Assembly: GCF_016888515.1 (NCBI RefSeq)
Contig: NZ_JAFEJK010000001.1
Coordinates: 2,832,777-2,896,776 of the forward strand
Direction: 5' to 3'
Origin: Shimia biformata
GTDB taxonomy: Bacteria > Pseudomonadota > Alphaproteobacteria > Rhodobacterales > Rhodobacteraceae
Length of the DNA: 64,000 nucleotides
Of the stretch, positions 45,675 through 55,401 are shown piece after piece. The notes beneath the pieces were generated by a model. It was not told the origin of the DNA. It made no database searches and saw only the letters and a program-made list of their open reading frames with translations. A program made the translations under genes and the position numbers. Each line of letters opens with the position of its first letter. Position 1 is the stretch's first letter.

Positions 45675-46283
45675 TCAGAGCCCCTGCCCCGGTTTCACGT
45701 CTTTCAGTTCCATCGCCGTTGCCGGGTCGCGCCACATCTGTTGCAGCACGTCCTGGCGCTTGATGTTCTTGCGGTGGCGCACGGTCAGGGTGATGGCCCC
45801 GATCATGGCAACCAGAAGGATCAGACCGGCCAGTTGGAACAGAAGGAAATACTTGTCATAGATCAGCACACCCAGCGCGGCGGTGTTGTGCATGTCGGTC
45901 GGCGTGACAGCACCACGCAGGGCCTCGGCCTGCTCGGATGCCTGCCAGACGCCAAAGGCCATGCCGAACTGCATCAGCAGAACGACGCCAATCAGAAGCG
46001 CGATGGGCATGTATTGCGCCATGCCCGCTTTCAATTCGGCAAAGTCGATATCCAGCATCATCACGACGAACAGGAACAGCACGGCAACCGCGCCGACATA
46101 GACGATGATCAGAAGCATCGCCACGAATTCAGCCCCGAGAAGCACGAACAGCCCCGCCGACGACAGGAAGGCCAGGATCAGCCACAGGACCGAATGCACC
46201 GGGTTGCGGCTGATCACGGTGAACAGGCCACCGGCGATCACGCAGATCGCAAACAGGTAAAAGCAAAGCGCTGCAATACTCAT
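45675..46283 (-). CDS. nuoJ: NADH-quinone oxidoreductase subunit J
   Basis: 202 residues, five membrane helices; the opening [32 protein letters not shown] is characteristic. NuoJ is part of the membrane arm near the quinone site. The start overlaps the stop of the carboxymuconolactone-decarboxylase-like gene (ATGA), so the inserted gene is translated in the same transcript. Confidence 0.94.
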   Translation of the reverse strand: MSIAALCFYLFAICVIAGGLFTVISRNPVHSVLWLILAFLSSAGLFVLLGAEFVAMLLIIVYVGAVAVLFLFVVMMLDIDFAELKAGMAQYMPIALLIGVVLLMQFGMAFGVWQASEQAEALRGAVTPTDMHNTAALGVLIYDKYFLLFQLAGLILLVAMIGAITLTVRHRKNIKRQDVLQQMWRDPATAMELKDVKPGQGL

Positions 46284-46687
46284 GTGTCACTTTCCTCGTT
46301 GTCGGCCAGAACCTCTTGCGCCAGTTCAAGCGCCTTGGTCATGGCCGGAATGCCGCCGAACATCGACATCTGTCCGATGGCCTCGACAATTTCTTGTTTC
46401 GTTGCGCCCGCTTCCAGCGCGTGGCGCACGGTCAGGCGGATCTGGCTTTCGGCCTGCGCCCCCAGAACGGTGAGCGCGCCCAGCGTCAGCAGAAGCCGGG
46501 TCTTGGCGTCCAGCCCGCCCTTGTTCAGCGTATTGCCAAAGAACATCTCCATGACATCCGCCGGCATGGTGGGCCACATCTTTTCGAACCCTTTGAGCGA
46601 GAATGACTCGAGCGCAGGATTCATGGCTTTCGCCAGGTCCTGGTATTGCGAGATCATCGCGTCAAAGGGGTTCTTGGGATCACTCAT
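46280..46687 (-). CDS. Carboxymuconolactone decarboxylase-like protein inside the nuo operon
   Basis: 135 residues with an AhpD-like helical fold ([20 protein letters not shown] and [23 protein letters not shown]). The CxxC pair of AhpD peroxidase partners is absent, so it is a non-thiol member; the reaction is unknown. It sits between nuoI and nuoJ with 4-base overlaps on both sides, so it is part of the operon. It is not a complex I core subunit. Confidence 0.85.
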   Translation of the reverse strand: MSDPKNPFDAMISQYQDLAKAMNPALESFSLKGFEKMWPTMPADVMEMFFGNTLNKGGLDAKTRLLLTLGALTVLGAQAESQIRLTVRHALEAGATKQEIVEAIGQMSMFGGIPAMTKALELAQEVLADNEESDT

Positions 46688-47178
46688 CGGTAAGGCGCGT
46701 CCAGTTCGAGGTTGCGGGCAATCTCGGCCTCCCAGCGGTCGCCGTTCGAAAGAAGCTTGGCCTTGTCATAAAACAGCTCTTCGCGGGTCTCGGTGGCAAA
46801 CTCGAAGTTCGGCCCCTCGACAATGGCATCCACCGGGCACGCCTCTTGGCAGAAACCGCAATAGATGCACTTGGTCATGTCGATGTCATACCGCGTGGTG
46901 CGGCGGCTGCCGTCCTCGCGCGGTTCGGCGTCGATGGTGATCGCCTGCGCCGGGCAAACCGCTTCACACAGTTTGCAGGCAATGCAGCGCTCTTCCCCGT
47001 TGGGATAGCGGCGCAGCGCATGTTCACCACGGAAACGCGGGGACAGCGGGCCCTTTTCATGCGGGTAGTTCAGCGTCGCCTTGGGTTTGAAGAAATACTT
47101 CATCCCCAGCCGGAACCCGGCAATCCAGTCGGTCAGCAGGAAGTAACCCGCGGCGCGTTTATAGTCGATATTCGCCAT
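46684..47178 (-). CDS. nuoI: NADH-quinone oxidoreductase subunit I
   Basis: 164 residues with two ferredoxin-type motifs, [12 protein letters not shown] and [12 protein letters not shown], holding two [4Fe-4S] clusters of the electron path. The start overlaps nothing; it lies 3 bases after the nuoH stop. The overlapping inserted gene follows. Confidence 0.96.
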   Translation of the reverse strand: MANIDYKRAAGYFLLTDWIAGFRLGMKYFFKPKATLNYPHEKGPLSPRFRGEHALRRYPNGEERCIACKLCEAVCPAQAITIDAEPREDGSRRTTRYDIDMTKCIYCGFCQEACPVDAIVEGPNFEFATETREELFYDKAKLLSNGDRWEAEIARNLELDAPYR

Positions 47179-47181
47179 TGA

Positions 47182-48222
47182 TCAGCCTCCGATCGCCCAG
47201 CGTGCATAGGCACCGCCGAAAAGTTCAAACTTCGCAAGGAACGCCACCAGCACAACCCAGGCCAGTGACATCGGCAGGAACACCTTCCAGCCAACACGCA
47301 TCAGCTGGTCATAGCGATAGCGCGGGGTGATGGCCTTGATCAGCGCGAAGACGAAGAACGCCAGCAGCATCTTGATCACCATCCACAAGATGCCGTCCGG
47401 CAGCCCCGGGATCGGCGACAGCCAGCCACCGAAGAACAACAGGCTGACCAGCGCGCACATCAGCACCACGGCCACCAGTTCGCCGATCATGAACAACAGG
47501 AACGGGGTCGACGAGTATTCGACCTGATACCCCGCCACCAGTTCCGACTCCGCTTCCGGCAGGTCGAACGGCGGGCGGTTGGTTTCCGCCAGCGCCGAGG
47601 TGAAGAACAGGATCAGCATCGGGAAATGCGGCAGCCAGTACCACGAGAACAGGCCATAATCGCCGTCTTGTGCGCGCACGATGTCACCGAAGTTCATCGA
47701 GCCGGTCGACAGGATGATACCGATGATGATCAGGCCGATCGAGACCTCGTAGGAAATCATTTGCGCCGCCGAGCGCAACGAACCCAGGAACGGGTATTTC
47801 GAGTTCGACGCCCAGCCGCCCATGATCACGCCATAGACCTCAAGCGACGAGACCGCGAAGACATAAAGGATTGCCACGTTGATGTCCGACAGCACCCAGC
47901 CGTCGTTGAACGGGATCACCGCCCAGGCGATTAGCGCCATCACCAGCGAAATCATCGGCGCCAGCAGGAAGACAACCTTGTCCGCACCCGCCGGATAGAC
48001 GATTTCCTTGACGATATACTTGATGAAATCGGCAAAGGATTGCAGCAGGCCGAAGGCACCCACGACGTTGGGACCCTTGCGCAGCTGGACCGCGGCCCAG
48101 ATCTTGCGGTCCGCCAGCATCAGGAAGGCAAGCGCGACCAGAAGCGGGACGATGATCAAAAGGATCTGCCCGATGATCAAGAGCCCCTGCCCTAGCGTTG
48201 TGGTGGTAAAGAATTCAATCAT
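47182..48222 (-). CDS. nuoH: NADH-quinone oxidoreductase subunit H
   Basis: 346 residues, eight membrane helices, with the conserved loops [18 protein letters not shown] and [20 protein letters not shown] near the quinone site. NuoH joins the peripheral and membrane arms. Six bases separate it from the upstream inserted lipoprotein gene. Confidence 0.96.
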   Translation of the reverse strand: MIEFFTTTTLGQGLLIIGQILLIIVPLLVALAFLMLADRKIWAAVQLRKGPNVVGAFGLLQSFADFIKYIVKEIVYPAGADKVVFLLAPMISLVMALIAWAVIPFNDGWVLSDINVAILYVFAVSSLEVYGVIMGGWASNSKYPFLGSLRSAAQMISYEVSIGLIIIGIILSTGSMNFGDIVRAQDGDYGLFSWYWLPHFPMLILFFTSALAETNRPPFDLPEAESELVAGYQVEYSSTPFLLFMIGELVAVVLMCALVSLLFFGGWLSPIPGLPDGILWMVIKMLLAFFVFALIKAITPRYRYDQLMRVGWKVFLPMSLAWVVLVAFLAKFELFGGAYARWAIGG

Positions 48223-48228
48223 TGGTCC

Positions 48229-48648
48229 TCACACCGTAGGTATTCCGTTTTCGGCGCAGTTCGAAACGGTCACTTCTGCGTCGATTGTTTTTAGTCCCTT
48301 GGGCAGCGCCGGCGAGATGGTGTAAACCGCATCCCCCCGCCAAATGCCACCCTCATTCTTCGCGGTTGTGCGCACATGCCGCGCAAAACCGAAGCCGCGG
48401 ATCAGCGCGTATTGCGCCGCGGCGCATTCGGCATAGTCATGCACGTCCTGCCCGGTGCGCGCGCCGGTCATCTGCACGCGGAAATTGACCAGATCGCCCT
48501 CCAGCAGCCGGGTTTCGACCCCTTGATACCCGGGCGTGAACGCCACCGACCCGCGCGAGACATCGCCGCCCGTGCCTTGCGTGGCACAGGCTGGCAGACC
48601 GACCAGAGCGGCCAGTCCGACAAGCGATATGAAACGGGGGGCGGTCAT
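48229..48648 (-). CDS. Putative lipoprotein inside the nuo operon
   Basis: 139 residues. A signal sequence with lipobox (VGLPAC; lipidation at Cys21) predicts an outer- or inner-membrane lipoprotein. The remaining part has several cysteines and a beta-rich look (YTISPALPKGLKTIDAEVTVSNC). No family recognised. It is between nuoH and nuoG with short gaps, so it is likely co-expressed with complex I. Confidence 0.7.
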   Translation of the reverse strand: MTAPRFISLVGLAALVGLPACATQGTGGDVSRGSVAFTPGYQGVETRLLEGDLVNFRVQMTGARTGQDVHDYAECAAAQYALIRGFGFARHVRTTAKNEGGIWRGDAVYTISPALPKGLKTIDAEVTVSNCAENGIPTV

Positions 48649-48659
48649 GGGTCCGGGTC

Positions 48660-50672
48660 TTACTCCGCTGCGATCTTCTGGCCCGCACGGGCCTTGGCGT
48701 TGGCCGAAAGCTCTGCCATCAGCTCGGACGCGCGCGCGATCGGGTTGGTCAGGTAGAAATCGGCGATCGCGTCCTTGAACGCGCCCTTGCCAAGCTCTTT
48801 GCCCGGCAGCGGCTGCCAGTCGTTTTCGATCACCTGGTCGATCTTCTTCAGATGCGGCACTTCGGCGATCATCGCGTGGCGCAGTTCCGCCAGCGAGTCA
48901 TAGGGCAGCGTCGCGCCCAGTTCCGCCGACAGCGCCCGCAGGATCGCCCAGTTTTCCTTGGCGTCACCTGGCGCGAACCCGGCGCGCTGCGCCAGTTGCG
49001 GGCGGCCCTCGGTGTTCACGAACAGCCCCGATTCCTCGGTATAGGCGGCGGCGGGCAGGATCACGTCGGCCCGATGTGCGCCACGGTCGCCGTGGCTACC
49101 CTGGTAGATCACGAAGGCACCTTCGCCAACCTCGACCTCGTCCGCGCCGAGGTTAAAGACCACTTCGGCCCCTTCCATCGCGGTATCAAGACCACCTTCG
49201 GTCACGGCCCCAAGGTCCATCGCGGCGACACGGCTTGCGGCGGTGTGCAGCACAAGCATCTTGCCGCCCAGCTTCTCGGTCAGTTGCATCGCCTGCCCCA
49301 GAACCGCGATTCCGTCACCTTCACTGATCGCGCCCTGACCGACGATGACAATCGCATCGTCCTGCGACTGCGCCTCATCGACCAGCTTGTTCACCATCAG
49401 GCGGCCCGGCCCCATGTAGGAATAGTCATAAGTCAGGTCCATGCCCTTGGGCCCGGCCACGGTCACGTTCGCGCCCTTGGCCCATGCCTTGCGGATACGG
49501 GCGTTCAGGACCGGTGCCTCGATCCGGGGGTTGGTGCCGATCAGGTAGATATTCTTTGCGTTATCAATATCTTCGATGGCGGCAGTGCCGACATAGGCCG
49601 AGCGGTTGCCCGCCGGAAGAACCGCGCCGTTGGTGCGGCATTCGATGGTGCCGCCCAGCCCGTCCACGATGCCCTTCAGCGCAAAGATCGCCTCGGCCGG
49701 GGCCAGATCGCCCACTAGAGCGGCAACTTTCTTGCCCTTCATCGCACCGGCGGCAGCGGCCAGGGCCTCGCCCCATGTGGCGGGCTTCAGTTTGCCGTCG
49801 ACACGCACATAGGGTTTGTCCAGACGCTGCCGGCGCAGCCCGTCCCAGACAAAGCGCGTCTTGTCGGAAATCCATTCCTCGTTCACGCCGTCATGGTTGC
49901 GCGGCAGGATGCGCATCACTTCGCGGCCCTTGGTGTCGACGCGGATATTGCTGCCAAGCGCGTCCATCACGTCGATGGTCTCGGTCTTGGTCAGTTCCCA
50001 CGGACGGGCGGTGAACGCATACGGTTTCGAGGTCAGCGCCCCAACCGGGCACAGGTCGATGATATTGCCCTGAAGGTTCGAATCCAGCGTCTGGTTCAGA
50101 TAGCTGGTAATCTCGGCGTCTTCGCCGCGCCCGGTCTGGCCCATCTGGGTGATGCCAGCGACCTCGGTCGTGAAGCGCACACAGCGGGTGCAGGAAATGC
50201 AGCGCGTCATCGTGGTCGACACAAGCGGGCCGAGGTTCAGGTCATCCACCGCGCGCTTGGCTTCCTTGAAACGGGTGTTCGAAATCCCGTAAGCCATTGC
50301 CTGGTCTTGCAAATCACATTCACCACCCTGGTCACAGATCGGGCAGTCCAGCGGGTGGTTGATCAGCATGAATTCCATCACGCCTTCGCGGGCCTTCTTG
50401 ACCATGGGCGAGTTGGTCTTGACCACAGGCGGCTGGCCTTCGGGACCGGGGCGCAGGTCGCGCACCTGCATCGCGCAGGAGGCCGCCGGTTTCGGCGGGC
50501 CGCCAACCACTTCGACAAGGCACATCCGGCAGTTGCCCGCAATCGACAGGCGTTCGTGATAGCAGAAACGCGGAATTTCGACCCCGGCCTCTTCGCAGGC
50601 CTGGATCAGGGTCATTGCGCCCTCTACCTCGATCTCGGTGTCGTCGATGATGATCTTGCGTAGGTCAGACAT
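48660..50672 (-). CDS. nuoG: NADH-quinone oxidoreductase subunit G
   Basis: 670 residues. The N-terminal [2Fe-2S] domain ([15 protein letters not shown]) and the following cluster cysteines ([15 protein letters not shown]) hold several iron-sulfur clusters; a molybdopterin-oxidoreductase-like domain without catalytic cofactor follows. NuoG is the largest peripheral-arm subunit. It precedes the DUF5333 gene by 3 bases on the same strand (upstream side). Confidence 0.96.
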   Translation of the reverse strand: MSDLRKIIIDDTEIEVEGAMTLIQACEEAGVEIPRFCYHERLSIAGNCRMCLVEVVGGPPKPAASCAMQVRDLRPGPEGQPPVVKTNSPMVKKAREGVMEFMLINHPLDCPICDQGGECDLQDQAMAYGISNTRFKEAKRAVDDLNLGPLVSTTMTRCISCTRCVRFTTEVAGITQMGQTGRGEDAEITSYLNQTLDSNLQGNIIDLCPVGALTSKPYAFTARPWELTKTETIDVMDALGSNIRVDTKGREVMRILPRNHDGVNEEWISDKTRFVWDGLRRQRLDKPYVRVDGKLKPATWGEALAAAAGAMKGKKVAALVGDLAPAEAIFALKGIVDGLGGTIECRTNGAVLPAGNRSAYVGTAAIEDIDNAKNIYLIGTNPRIEAPVLNARIRKAWAKGANVTVAGPKGMDLTYDYSYMGPGRLMVNKLVDEAQSQDDAIVIVGQGAISEGDGIAVLGQAMQLTEKLGGKMLVLHTAASRVAAMDLGAVTEGGLDTAMEGAEVVFNLGADEVEVGEGAFVIYQGSHGDRGAHRADVILPAAAYTEESGLFVNTEGRPQLAQRAGFAPGDAKENWAILRALSAELGATLPYDSLAELRHAMIAEVPHLKKIDQVIENDWQPLPGKELGKGAFKDAIADFYLTNPIARASELMAELSANAKARAGQKIAAE

Positions 50673-50675
50673 GTG

Positions 50676-51089
50676 TCAGTTCGCCCTCAGAAACGAGCCG
50701 ATAAGGCTCGACTTTTTGATTTCTTCGCGCCCGTAGGCGCATAGCGTGGCAGGATCGTTGCGATCCACGCCCTTCGTTTCCACAAAGGCCAGCCCTTGCT
50801 CGACAAGGCGCTTCTCGGCCTCCTTGTCGCTGAGCAGCGCCCGGATTTCGGCATCCGAATAGCCAAGCTCGTTCGCGCGTGCCTTCAACTTCTGCACATA
50901 GCTCCAGCCGCGCACCATGCGGCCGGAAATGCCGTCGCATTTGCGGCGGATCGTGTTGGCAATGCCAAGCACCATGATTCCATCGGTGATTTCCTTGACT
51001 TCCGACAAAGGCGGCCGGGAATTGGCGGCAGAGGCAACGGGTGTCAGGGCAAGCGAAGCGGCGGTGGCCACGGTCAGGATGAAACGCAT
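50676..51089 (-). CDS. DUF5333 family secreted protein
   Basis: 137 residues. The N-terminal signal peptide (RFILTVATAASLALTPVASA) predicts a periplasmic protein; the mature part is helical with two cysteines and the ANELGYSDAEIRALL segment that characterises DUF5333, a family found in nuo operons of Rhodobacterales. The ATG at 51089 has AAGGA upstream; the longer frame is rejected. Function unknown. Confidence 0.78.
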   Translation of the reverse strand: MRFILTVATAASLALTPVASAANSRPPLSEVKEITDGIMVLGIANTIRRKCDGISGRMVRGWSYVQKLKARANELGYSDAEIRALLSDKEAEKRLVEQGLAFVETKGVDRNDPATLCAYGREEIKKSSLIGSFLRAN

Positions 51090-51238
51090 CGAAATATTCC
51101 TTTTGGACATGGTTCTGGGGGCGCGGGATGCGCCCTTTTCCATGTCAAAACAGGTCTTCTCCCCGCTGGTTATGCAATAACCACGGACCGAACCGGCGGA
51201 ATCCGGCCCGTCCTTGCAGGGATATGCGCGAAACTTCG

Positions 51239-51574
51239 TCATACCCGGCACCGTCCGCGGAAGGTCATCGTGTTCTCGACAATGGTCAGCGTCGCTGGAT
51301 CGTCATCCGGGCCCGGCGCCCAGTCGATCTTGGACGAGCCGTAATTCTTGATGCAATAGGTCGTGCCCGCGTGCCGCCCGGCCTCCATCGCGCCGGAAAC
51401 CGACTGCGACACGTCCTCGATCACAACGGTGAACACGCTGCGGTCGTCATCGCTTTTGGTGACCTTGGTGTCGAAGAAAGCGCCGTCAAAGGCGATGCCG
51501 GGCTTGTTGCGGTTGCAGGCCGAAACAGCCAGAGCAAGTGACAGCACAAGGATCGGGGTCAGAATTCGGATCAT
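51239..51574 (-). CDS. Putative lipoprotein inside the nuo operon
   Basis: 111 residues. The signal (IRILTPILVLSLALAVSAC) ends in a lipobox, predicting lipidation at Cys20. The mature part is short and beta-rich with two further cysteines. No family recognised. The ATG at 51574 overlaps the stop of the DUF3291 gene (ATGA); 149 bases separate it from the next gene, so a small regulatory gap exists there. Confidence 0.7.
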   Translation of the reverse strand: MIRILTPILVLSLALAVSACNRNKPGIAFDGAFFDTKVTKSDDDRSVFTVVIEDVSQSVSGAMEAGRHAGTTYCIKNYGSSKIDWAPGPDDDPATLTIVENTMTFRGRCRV

Positions 51575-52068
51575 TCGGCGGCCACCCCCGTGCATTGATG
51601 GGTTTTCCATGCCTCGGCCTCTTTCAGCCAGGCCCAGTCAAAGGCGTGGTCCGACGCACCTTTTGCGCGCAGATGGTCCAGCCGGTCCAGCGCCTCGTCC
51701 AGTGTCGGCTGATGGCCTTCCGGCACCCACCACATGACGAAATGCATCTCGCTCAGAACCTCGAACCATTCCTGACGGCGCTCATAGAACTGGCGGTGAA
51801 CAGTGTTCCAGACGAAGTTTTCCAGCGACTTTACGTCCTGCCAGACAGTCAAGTTGGCAACGGATTGCGGGTCATCGCCGATGCTGTTCTCGGTATTGCC
51901 GGTGCCCGGCTCGCCCGAGCCTTCCATCATCCAGACAAACCCCGGCATGCGCTTGCCCATGCCGTTGATCCGGTCGAGATTGTCCATGAACTCGGCCACG
52001 CGCGGATCATCGGTCGGCGCGACAAGTCGCCCGACATTCAGTTCCGCGAGGTGGAATCCACTAGTCAT
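51571..52068 (-). CDS. DUF3291 domain protein
   Basis: 165 residues with the DUF3291 pattern: HLAELNVGRLVAP at the N-terminus, a long helical middle with SVANLTVWQDVKSLENFVW, and FVMWWVPEGHQPTLDEALDRLDHLRAKG. Members resemble dimeric ferredoxin-like (ABM-type) proteins, but function is unknown. It overlaps the 92-residue membrane protein gene by 8 bases. Confidence 0.82.
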   Translation of the reverse strand: MTSGFHLAELNVGRLVAPTDDPRVAEFMDNLDRINGMGKRMPGFVWMMEGSGEPGTGNTENSIGDDPQSVANLTVWQDVKSLENFVWNTVHRQFYERRQEWFEVLSEMHFVMWWVPEGHQPTLDEALDRLDHLRAKGASDHAFDWAWLKEAEAWKTHQCTGVAAE

Positions 52069-52339
52069 TCGCCACCACCTTTCGCGCTACCGACTTGCTC
52101 AGGGCAAACAGCGCCAACATCGGCACCACGGCAGCAACCGAAAACGCGACGTCATGCGGAATGGGAAAGCTAGGCGAAATGCTTGCCATGAAAACAAACA
52201 CAGCCGGCAGGACGATCGCAGCGGCAATGAACAAAAGCGTGGAAATCACGGTCCGGCCATCCGCTCGCGCAAGCGTGAACATCGCTCCTGCAAAGAACAG
52301 AAGCGCTGCAAATGCGAGGATATGGATCAGGCCGCCCAA
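52061..52339 (-). CDS. Small membrane protein inside the nuo operon
   Basis: 92 residues with three hydrophobic segments (LIHILAFAALLFFAGAMFTL, VISTLLFIAAAIVLPAVFVF and VAAVVPMLALFALS). No family recognised. It starts 8 bases after nuoF and overlaps the DUF3291 gene by 8 bases, so it is cotranscribed with complex I. Confidence 0.6.
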   Translation of the reverse strand: MGGLIHILAFAALLFFAGAMFTLARADGRTVISTLLFIAAAIVLPAVFVFMASISPSFPIPHDVAFSVAAVVPMLALFALSKSVARKVVAND

Positions 52340-52347
52340 GGTTCACA

Positions 52348-53643
52348 TCACTCCGCCGCCATCGCGCCCATACGGCCCGATTTCTGCGCTTTGATACGGT
52401 CTTCGATTTCCTCGCGGAAGTTGCGGATCAGGCCCTGGATCGGCCATGCGGCCGCGTCGCCAAGGGCACAGATGGTGTGGCCTTCGACCTGCTTGGTCAC
52501 GTCAAACAGCATGTCGATCTCTTCGATCTCGGCCTCGCCCTTCACCAGACGGTCCATCACGCGCATCATCCAGCCGGTGCCTTCGCGGCACGGCGTACAC
52601 TGGCCGCAGCTTTCGTGCTTGTAGAATTTCGACAGCCGCCAGATCGCCTTGATGATATCGGTCTGCTTGTCCATCACGATCACCGCAGCGGTGCCGAGGC
52701 TCGACCCGACCTCGCGCAGCGCGTCGAAATCCATGATCGCATCTTTCATGTTCTCACCACGCACACACGGCACCGACGAGCCGCCGGGGATCACAGCCAG
52801 AAGGTTGTCCCAGCCGCCGCGAATGCCGCCGCAATGTTTCTCGATCAGTTCTTCAAAGCTGATCGACATGGCTTCTTCGACCACACATGGGTTGTTCACA
52901 TGACCCGAGATGCCGAAAATCTTGGTGCCCGCGTTGTTGGGACGCCCAAAGGACGAAAACCACTCAGGCCCGCGCCGCAGGATGGTCGGCACAACGGCAA
53001 TCGACTCCACGTTGTTCACCGTGGTCGGGCAGCCATAAAGACCCGCACCCGCCGGGAATGGCGGCTTCATGCGCGGCATGCCCTTCTTGCCTTCCAGCGA
53101 TTCCAGAAGCGCGGTTTCCTCGCCGCAGATATAGGCCCCTGCCCCGTGATGCAGATAAAGGTCGAAATCCCAGCCCGAACCGGCGGCGTTCTTGCCCAGA
53201 AGACCGGCGTCATAGGCTTCGTCGATCGCGGCCTGAAGCGCCTCGCGCTCGCGGATATATTCGCCGCGGATGTAGATATAGCAGCTGTGCGCGTTCATCG
53301 CGAAGCTGGCGATCAGGCAGCCCTCGATCAGCGTGTGCGGATCGTGGCGCATGATTTCGCGGTCCTTGCAGGTGCCGGGCTCGGATTCATCGGCGTTCAC
53401 GACCAGATAGGCCGGGCGCCCGTCGCTTTCCTTCGGCATGAAGGACCATTTCAGCCCCGTGGGGAAGCCCGCGCCGCCGCGACCACGCAGACCGGATGCT
53501 TTCATCTGGTCGATGATCCAGTCGCGCCCGTTCTGGATGATCTTTGCCGTGCCGTCCCAGTGGCCACGCGCCTTGGCGCCGGCCAGGGTGCGTTCGTGCA
53601 TCCCGTAGAGGTTGGTAAAGATCCGGTCCTGATCCTTCAGCAT
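52348..53643 (-). CDS. nuoF: NADH-quinone oxidoreductase subunit F
   Basis: 431 residues. The NADH/FMN site appears in [14 protein letters not shown] and the [4Fe-4S] motif [13 protein letters not shown] near the C-terminus. This subunit oxidises NADH and passes electrons to the cluster chain. It is 4 bases after the DUF5337 gene. Confidence 0.96.
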   Translation of the reverse strand: MLKDQDRIFTNLYGMHERTLAGAKARGHWDGTAKIIQNGRDWIIDQMKASGLRGRGGAGFPTGLKWSFMPKESDGRPAYLVVNADESEPGTCKDREIMRHDPHTLIEGCLIASFAMNAHSCYIYIRGEYIREREALQAAIDEAYDAGLLGKNAAGSGWDFDLYLHHGAGAYICGEETALLESLEGKKGMPRMKPPFPAGAGLYGCPTTVNNVESIAVVPTILRRGPEWFSSFGRPNNAGTKIFGISGHVNNPCVVEEAMSISFEELIEKHCGGIRGGWDNLLAVIPGGSSVPCVRGENMKDAIMDFDALREVGSSLGTAAVIVMDKQTDIIKAIWRLSKFYKHESCGQCTPCREGTGWMMRVMDRLVKGEAEIEEIDMLFDVTKQVEGHTICALGDAAAWPIQGLIRNFREEIEDRIKAQKSGRMGAMAAE

Positions 53644-53647
53644 CCCG

Positions 53648-53875
53648 TTACCCTTTGTCTTGCTGGCGTGCGCGCCAGATCCAGAAAATGTTCACCAGCG
53701 CCCAGATCAGCGCGGCGATGGCGGCGAAATCGATCAACAGGGCATAGCGCCCCGGCAGATCGTATTTTCCACCCACAAACTGTGCGGCCATCCACAGGAT
53801 CATGGCACCCGCGATCACGAGGGCGACAACACGCCCTCGTTTCGCAATGGCCAGATCTGTTTCCGTCCGCGTCAT
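53648..53875 (-). CDS. DUF5337 family small membrane protein
   Basis: 75 residues with two membrane helices ([21 protein letters not shown] and [22 protein letters not shown]) and short basic ends. The pattern fits DUF5337, found beside nuoE/nuoF in Rhodobacterales. Function unknown. It lies between nuoE and nuoF with gaps of 3-4 bases. Confidence 0.75.
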   Translation of the reverse strand: MTRTETDLAIAKRGRVVALVIAGAMILWMAAQFVGGKYDLPGRYALLIDFAAIAALIWALVNIFWIWRARQQDKG

Positions 53876-53878
53876 GTC

Positions 53879-55030
53879 TTAACCCTCGTAGACGTCGCCA
53901 TCCTTGACGCGCTTCGAGAACTCGGTGTCCCCGCCCGCGGCAAGTTGCTTGGCCTGTTCGACCCAGCCGTCACGTTCGATGCGCCCCTTGAACGACAGCT
54001 TGTCGTCCATTTCGGCAATATCATCGGCACCCCAGGCCGCGATCTGCGCGAATGAGGTGACCCCGGCTTCGTGCAGTTTCTTCTCAAGCGCCGGGCCAAC
54101 GCCCTTCAGCTGCTTGAGATCATCCGCCGCTGCGGTTGCTGCCTTGGCCGGTTTCGCCGCTTTCTTTGCAGGCTTTGCCTTGGCCGGTTTCTCGGCATCG
54201 GCTTTCTTGTCGACCTTGGGCTTGGCGATCTTCTGCTCTTCCGCCTGCTTCACCGCAGGTTTCGCGGCGGGGGCAGCCTTGGGCGCCGGGCCTGCTTCGG
54301 CGGCGCGGCCCGCAGGCACGCCATCTTTCAGCCACGGCGTCAGCAACGGAACCTCGGTCCCGTCGATCCGCTTCACGGTGTCACCAAGGTCGGTCGCAAG
54401 CTGGGCCGAAGCGTTATACTTCGTATGACCGCTGTCGAATTCCTTGAGGCTGGTCAGACCCGCCAGCGGTTCCGAGGCATAGCGCCCGTTCTGCGGACCC
54501 GGTGTCGGCACCTTTCCGGCAGCCAGAACATCGAGAAGCTGGGCAAAGCCTTCGGCGGTCAGGTCTTCGTAGTAATCCTTGCCGATCTGGGCCATGGGCG
54601 CGTTGGTGCAGGCGCCAAGGCATTCGACCTCTTCCCAGGAAAACTTGCCATCCGCCGACAGGGTGTGCGGCTTGTCGGCGATCTTTTCCTTGCAGACCGC
54701 GATCAGGTCTTCCGCGCCGCAGATCATGCAGGACGTGGTGCCGCAGATCTGGATATGCGCAACCGAGCCGACCGGCTGAAGCTGGAACATGAAGTAGAAC
54801 GACGCCACTTCCAGAACCCGGATATAGGCCATGTCCAGCATGTCGGCGACCGCCTCGATCGCGGGCTTCGACAGCCAGCCTTCCTGTTCCTGCGCGCGCC
54901 ACAGCAAAGGGATCACCGCCGAGGCCTGACGGCCTTCGGGATACTTGCTGATCTGCCCTTCGGCCCACGCTTTGTTGGCGGGCGTGAAAGCAAAGCTTTC
55001 GGGTTGTTCGTGATACAGACGACGCAGCAT
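53879..55030 (-). CDS. nuoE: NADH-quinone oxidoreductase subunit E with a C-terminal helix-hairpin-helix extension
   Basis: 383 residues, against about 160-240 for a usual NuoE. The first 175 residues are normal and hold a [2Fe-2S] cluster (Cys96, Cys101, Cys137, Cys141). An Ala/Lys/Pro-rich linker leads to a small domain at 303-383 beginning [17 protein letters not shown], a helix-hairpin-helix-like fold also seen on other alphaproteobacterial proteins. Its purpose is unknown. The gene ends 3 bases before the DUF5337 gene and starts 2 bases after the small membrane protein gene. Confidence 0.93.
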   Translation of the reverse strand: MLRRLYHEQPESFAFTPANKAWAEGQISKYPEGRQASAVIPLLWRAQEQEGWLSKPAIEAVADMLDMAYIRVLEVASFYFMFQLQPVGSVAHIQICGTTSCMICGAEDLIAVCKEKIADKPHTLSADGKFSWEEVECLGACTNAPMAQIGKDYYEDLTAEGFAQLLDVLAAGKVPTPGPQNGRYASEPLAGLTSLKEFDSGHTKYNASAQLATDLGDTVKRIDGTEVPLLTPWLKDGVPAGRAAEAGPAPKAAPAAKPAVKQAEEQKIAKPKVDKKADAEKPAKAKPAKKAAKPAKAATAAADDLKQLKGVGPALEKKLHEAGVTSFAQIAAWGADDIAEMDDKLSFKGRIERDGWVEQAKQLAAGGDTEFSKRVKDGDVYEG

Positions 55031-55032
55031 GG

Positions 55033-55401
55033 TCAGGCAGCTCCGTTTGATGTGTGGGCGAAGAAGGCGACCACGGCGACAATCGCTGCGGCAACACCGG
55101 CTCCGGCATGTTTGATGAAGGGATGTCCGGCGCGGGCATAGATCACCCCGTCAGCCAGCCCCATGAAGGCAAATGCGATGAACAGCATGCAGATCACCAG
55201 CGGATCGCCGTAAAGCGCGGCGCAGAGCGCCAGAAACGCGAACGAGATATAGCGGTCGATCATCACCAGCGGCAGCTTTTCCGGGCGGTGGGTGGCCTCG
55301 GCCATGCCTGCCTCGGGGTTGCGCGCGAAGATGAAGGCCAGATAGCCCGTCACCACCGCGCCCCCGACGCTCAGCCAGATTGCCACCGTCCCGAGATCCA
55401 T
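55033..55401 (-). CDS. Small membrane protein between nuoD and nuoE
   Basis: 122 residues with about four hydrophobic segments ([54 protein letters not shown] and [13 protein letters not shown]). The gene overlaps the nuoD stop by one base (TGATG) and precedes nuoE by 2 bases, so it belongs to the operon. No family recognised; not a known complex I subunit. Confidence 0.65.
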   Translation of the reverse strand: MDLGTVAIWLSVGGAVVTGYLAFIFARNPEAGMAEATHRPEKLPLVMIDRYISFAFLALCAALYGDPLVICMLFIAFAFMGLADGVIYARAGHPFIKHAGAGVAAAIVAVVAFFAHTSNGAA

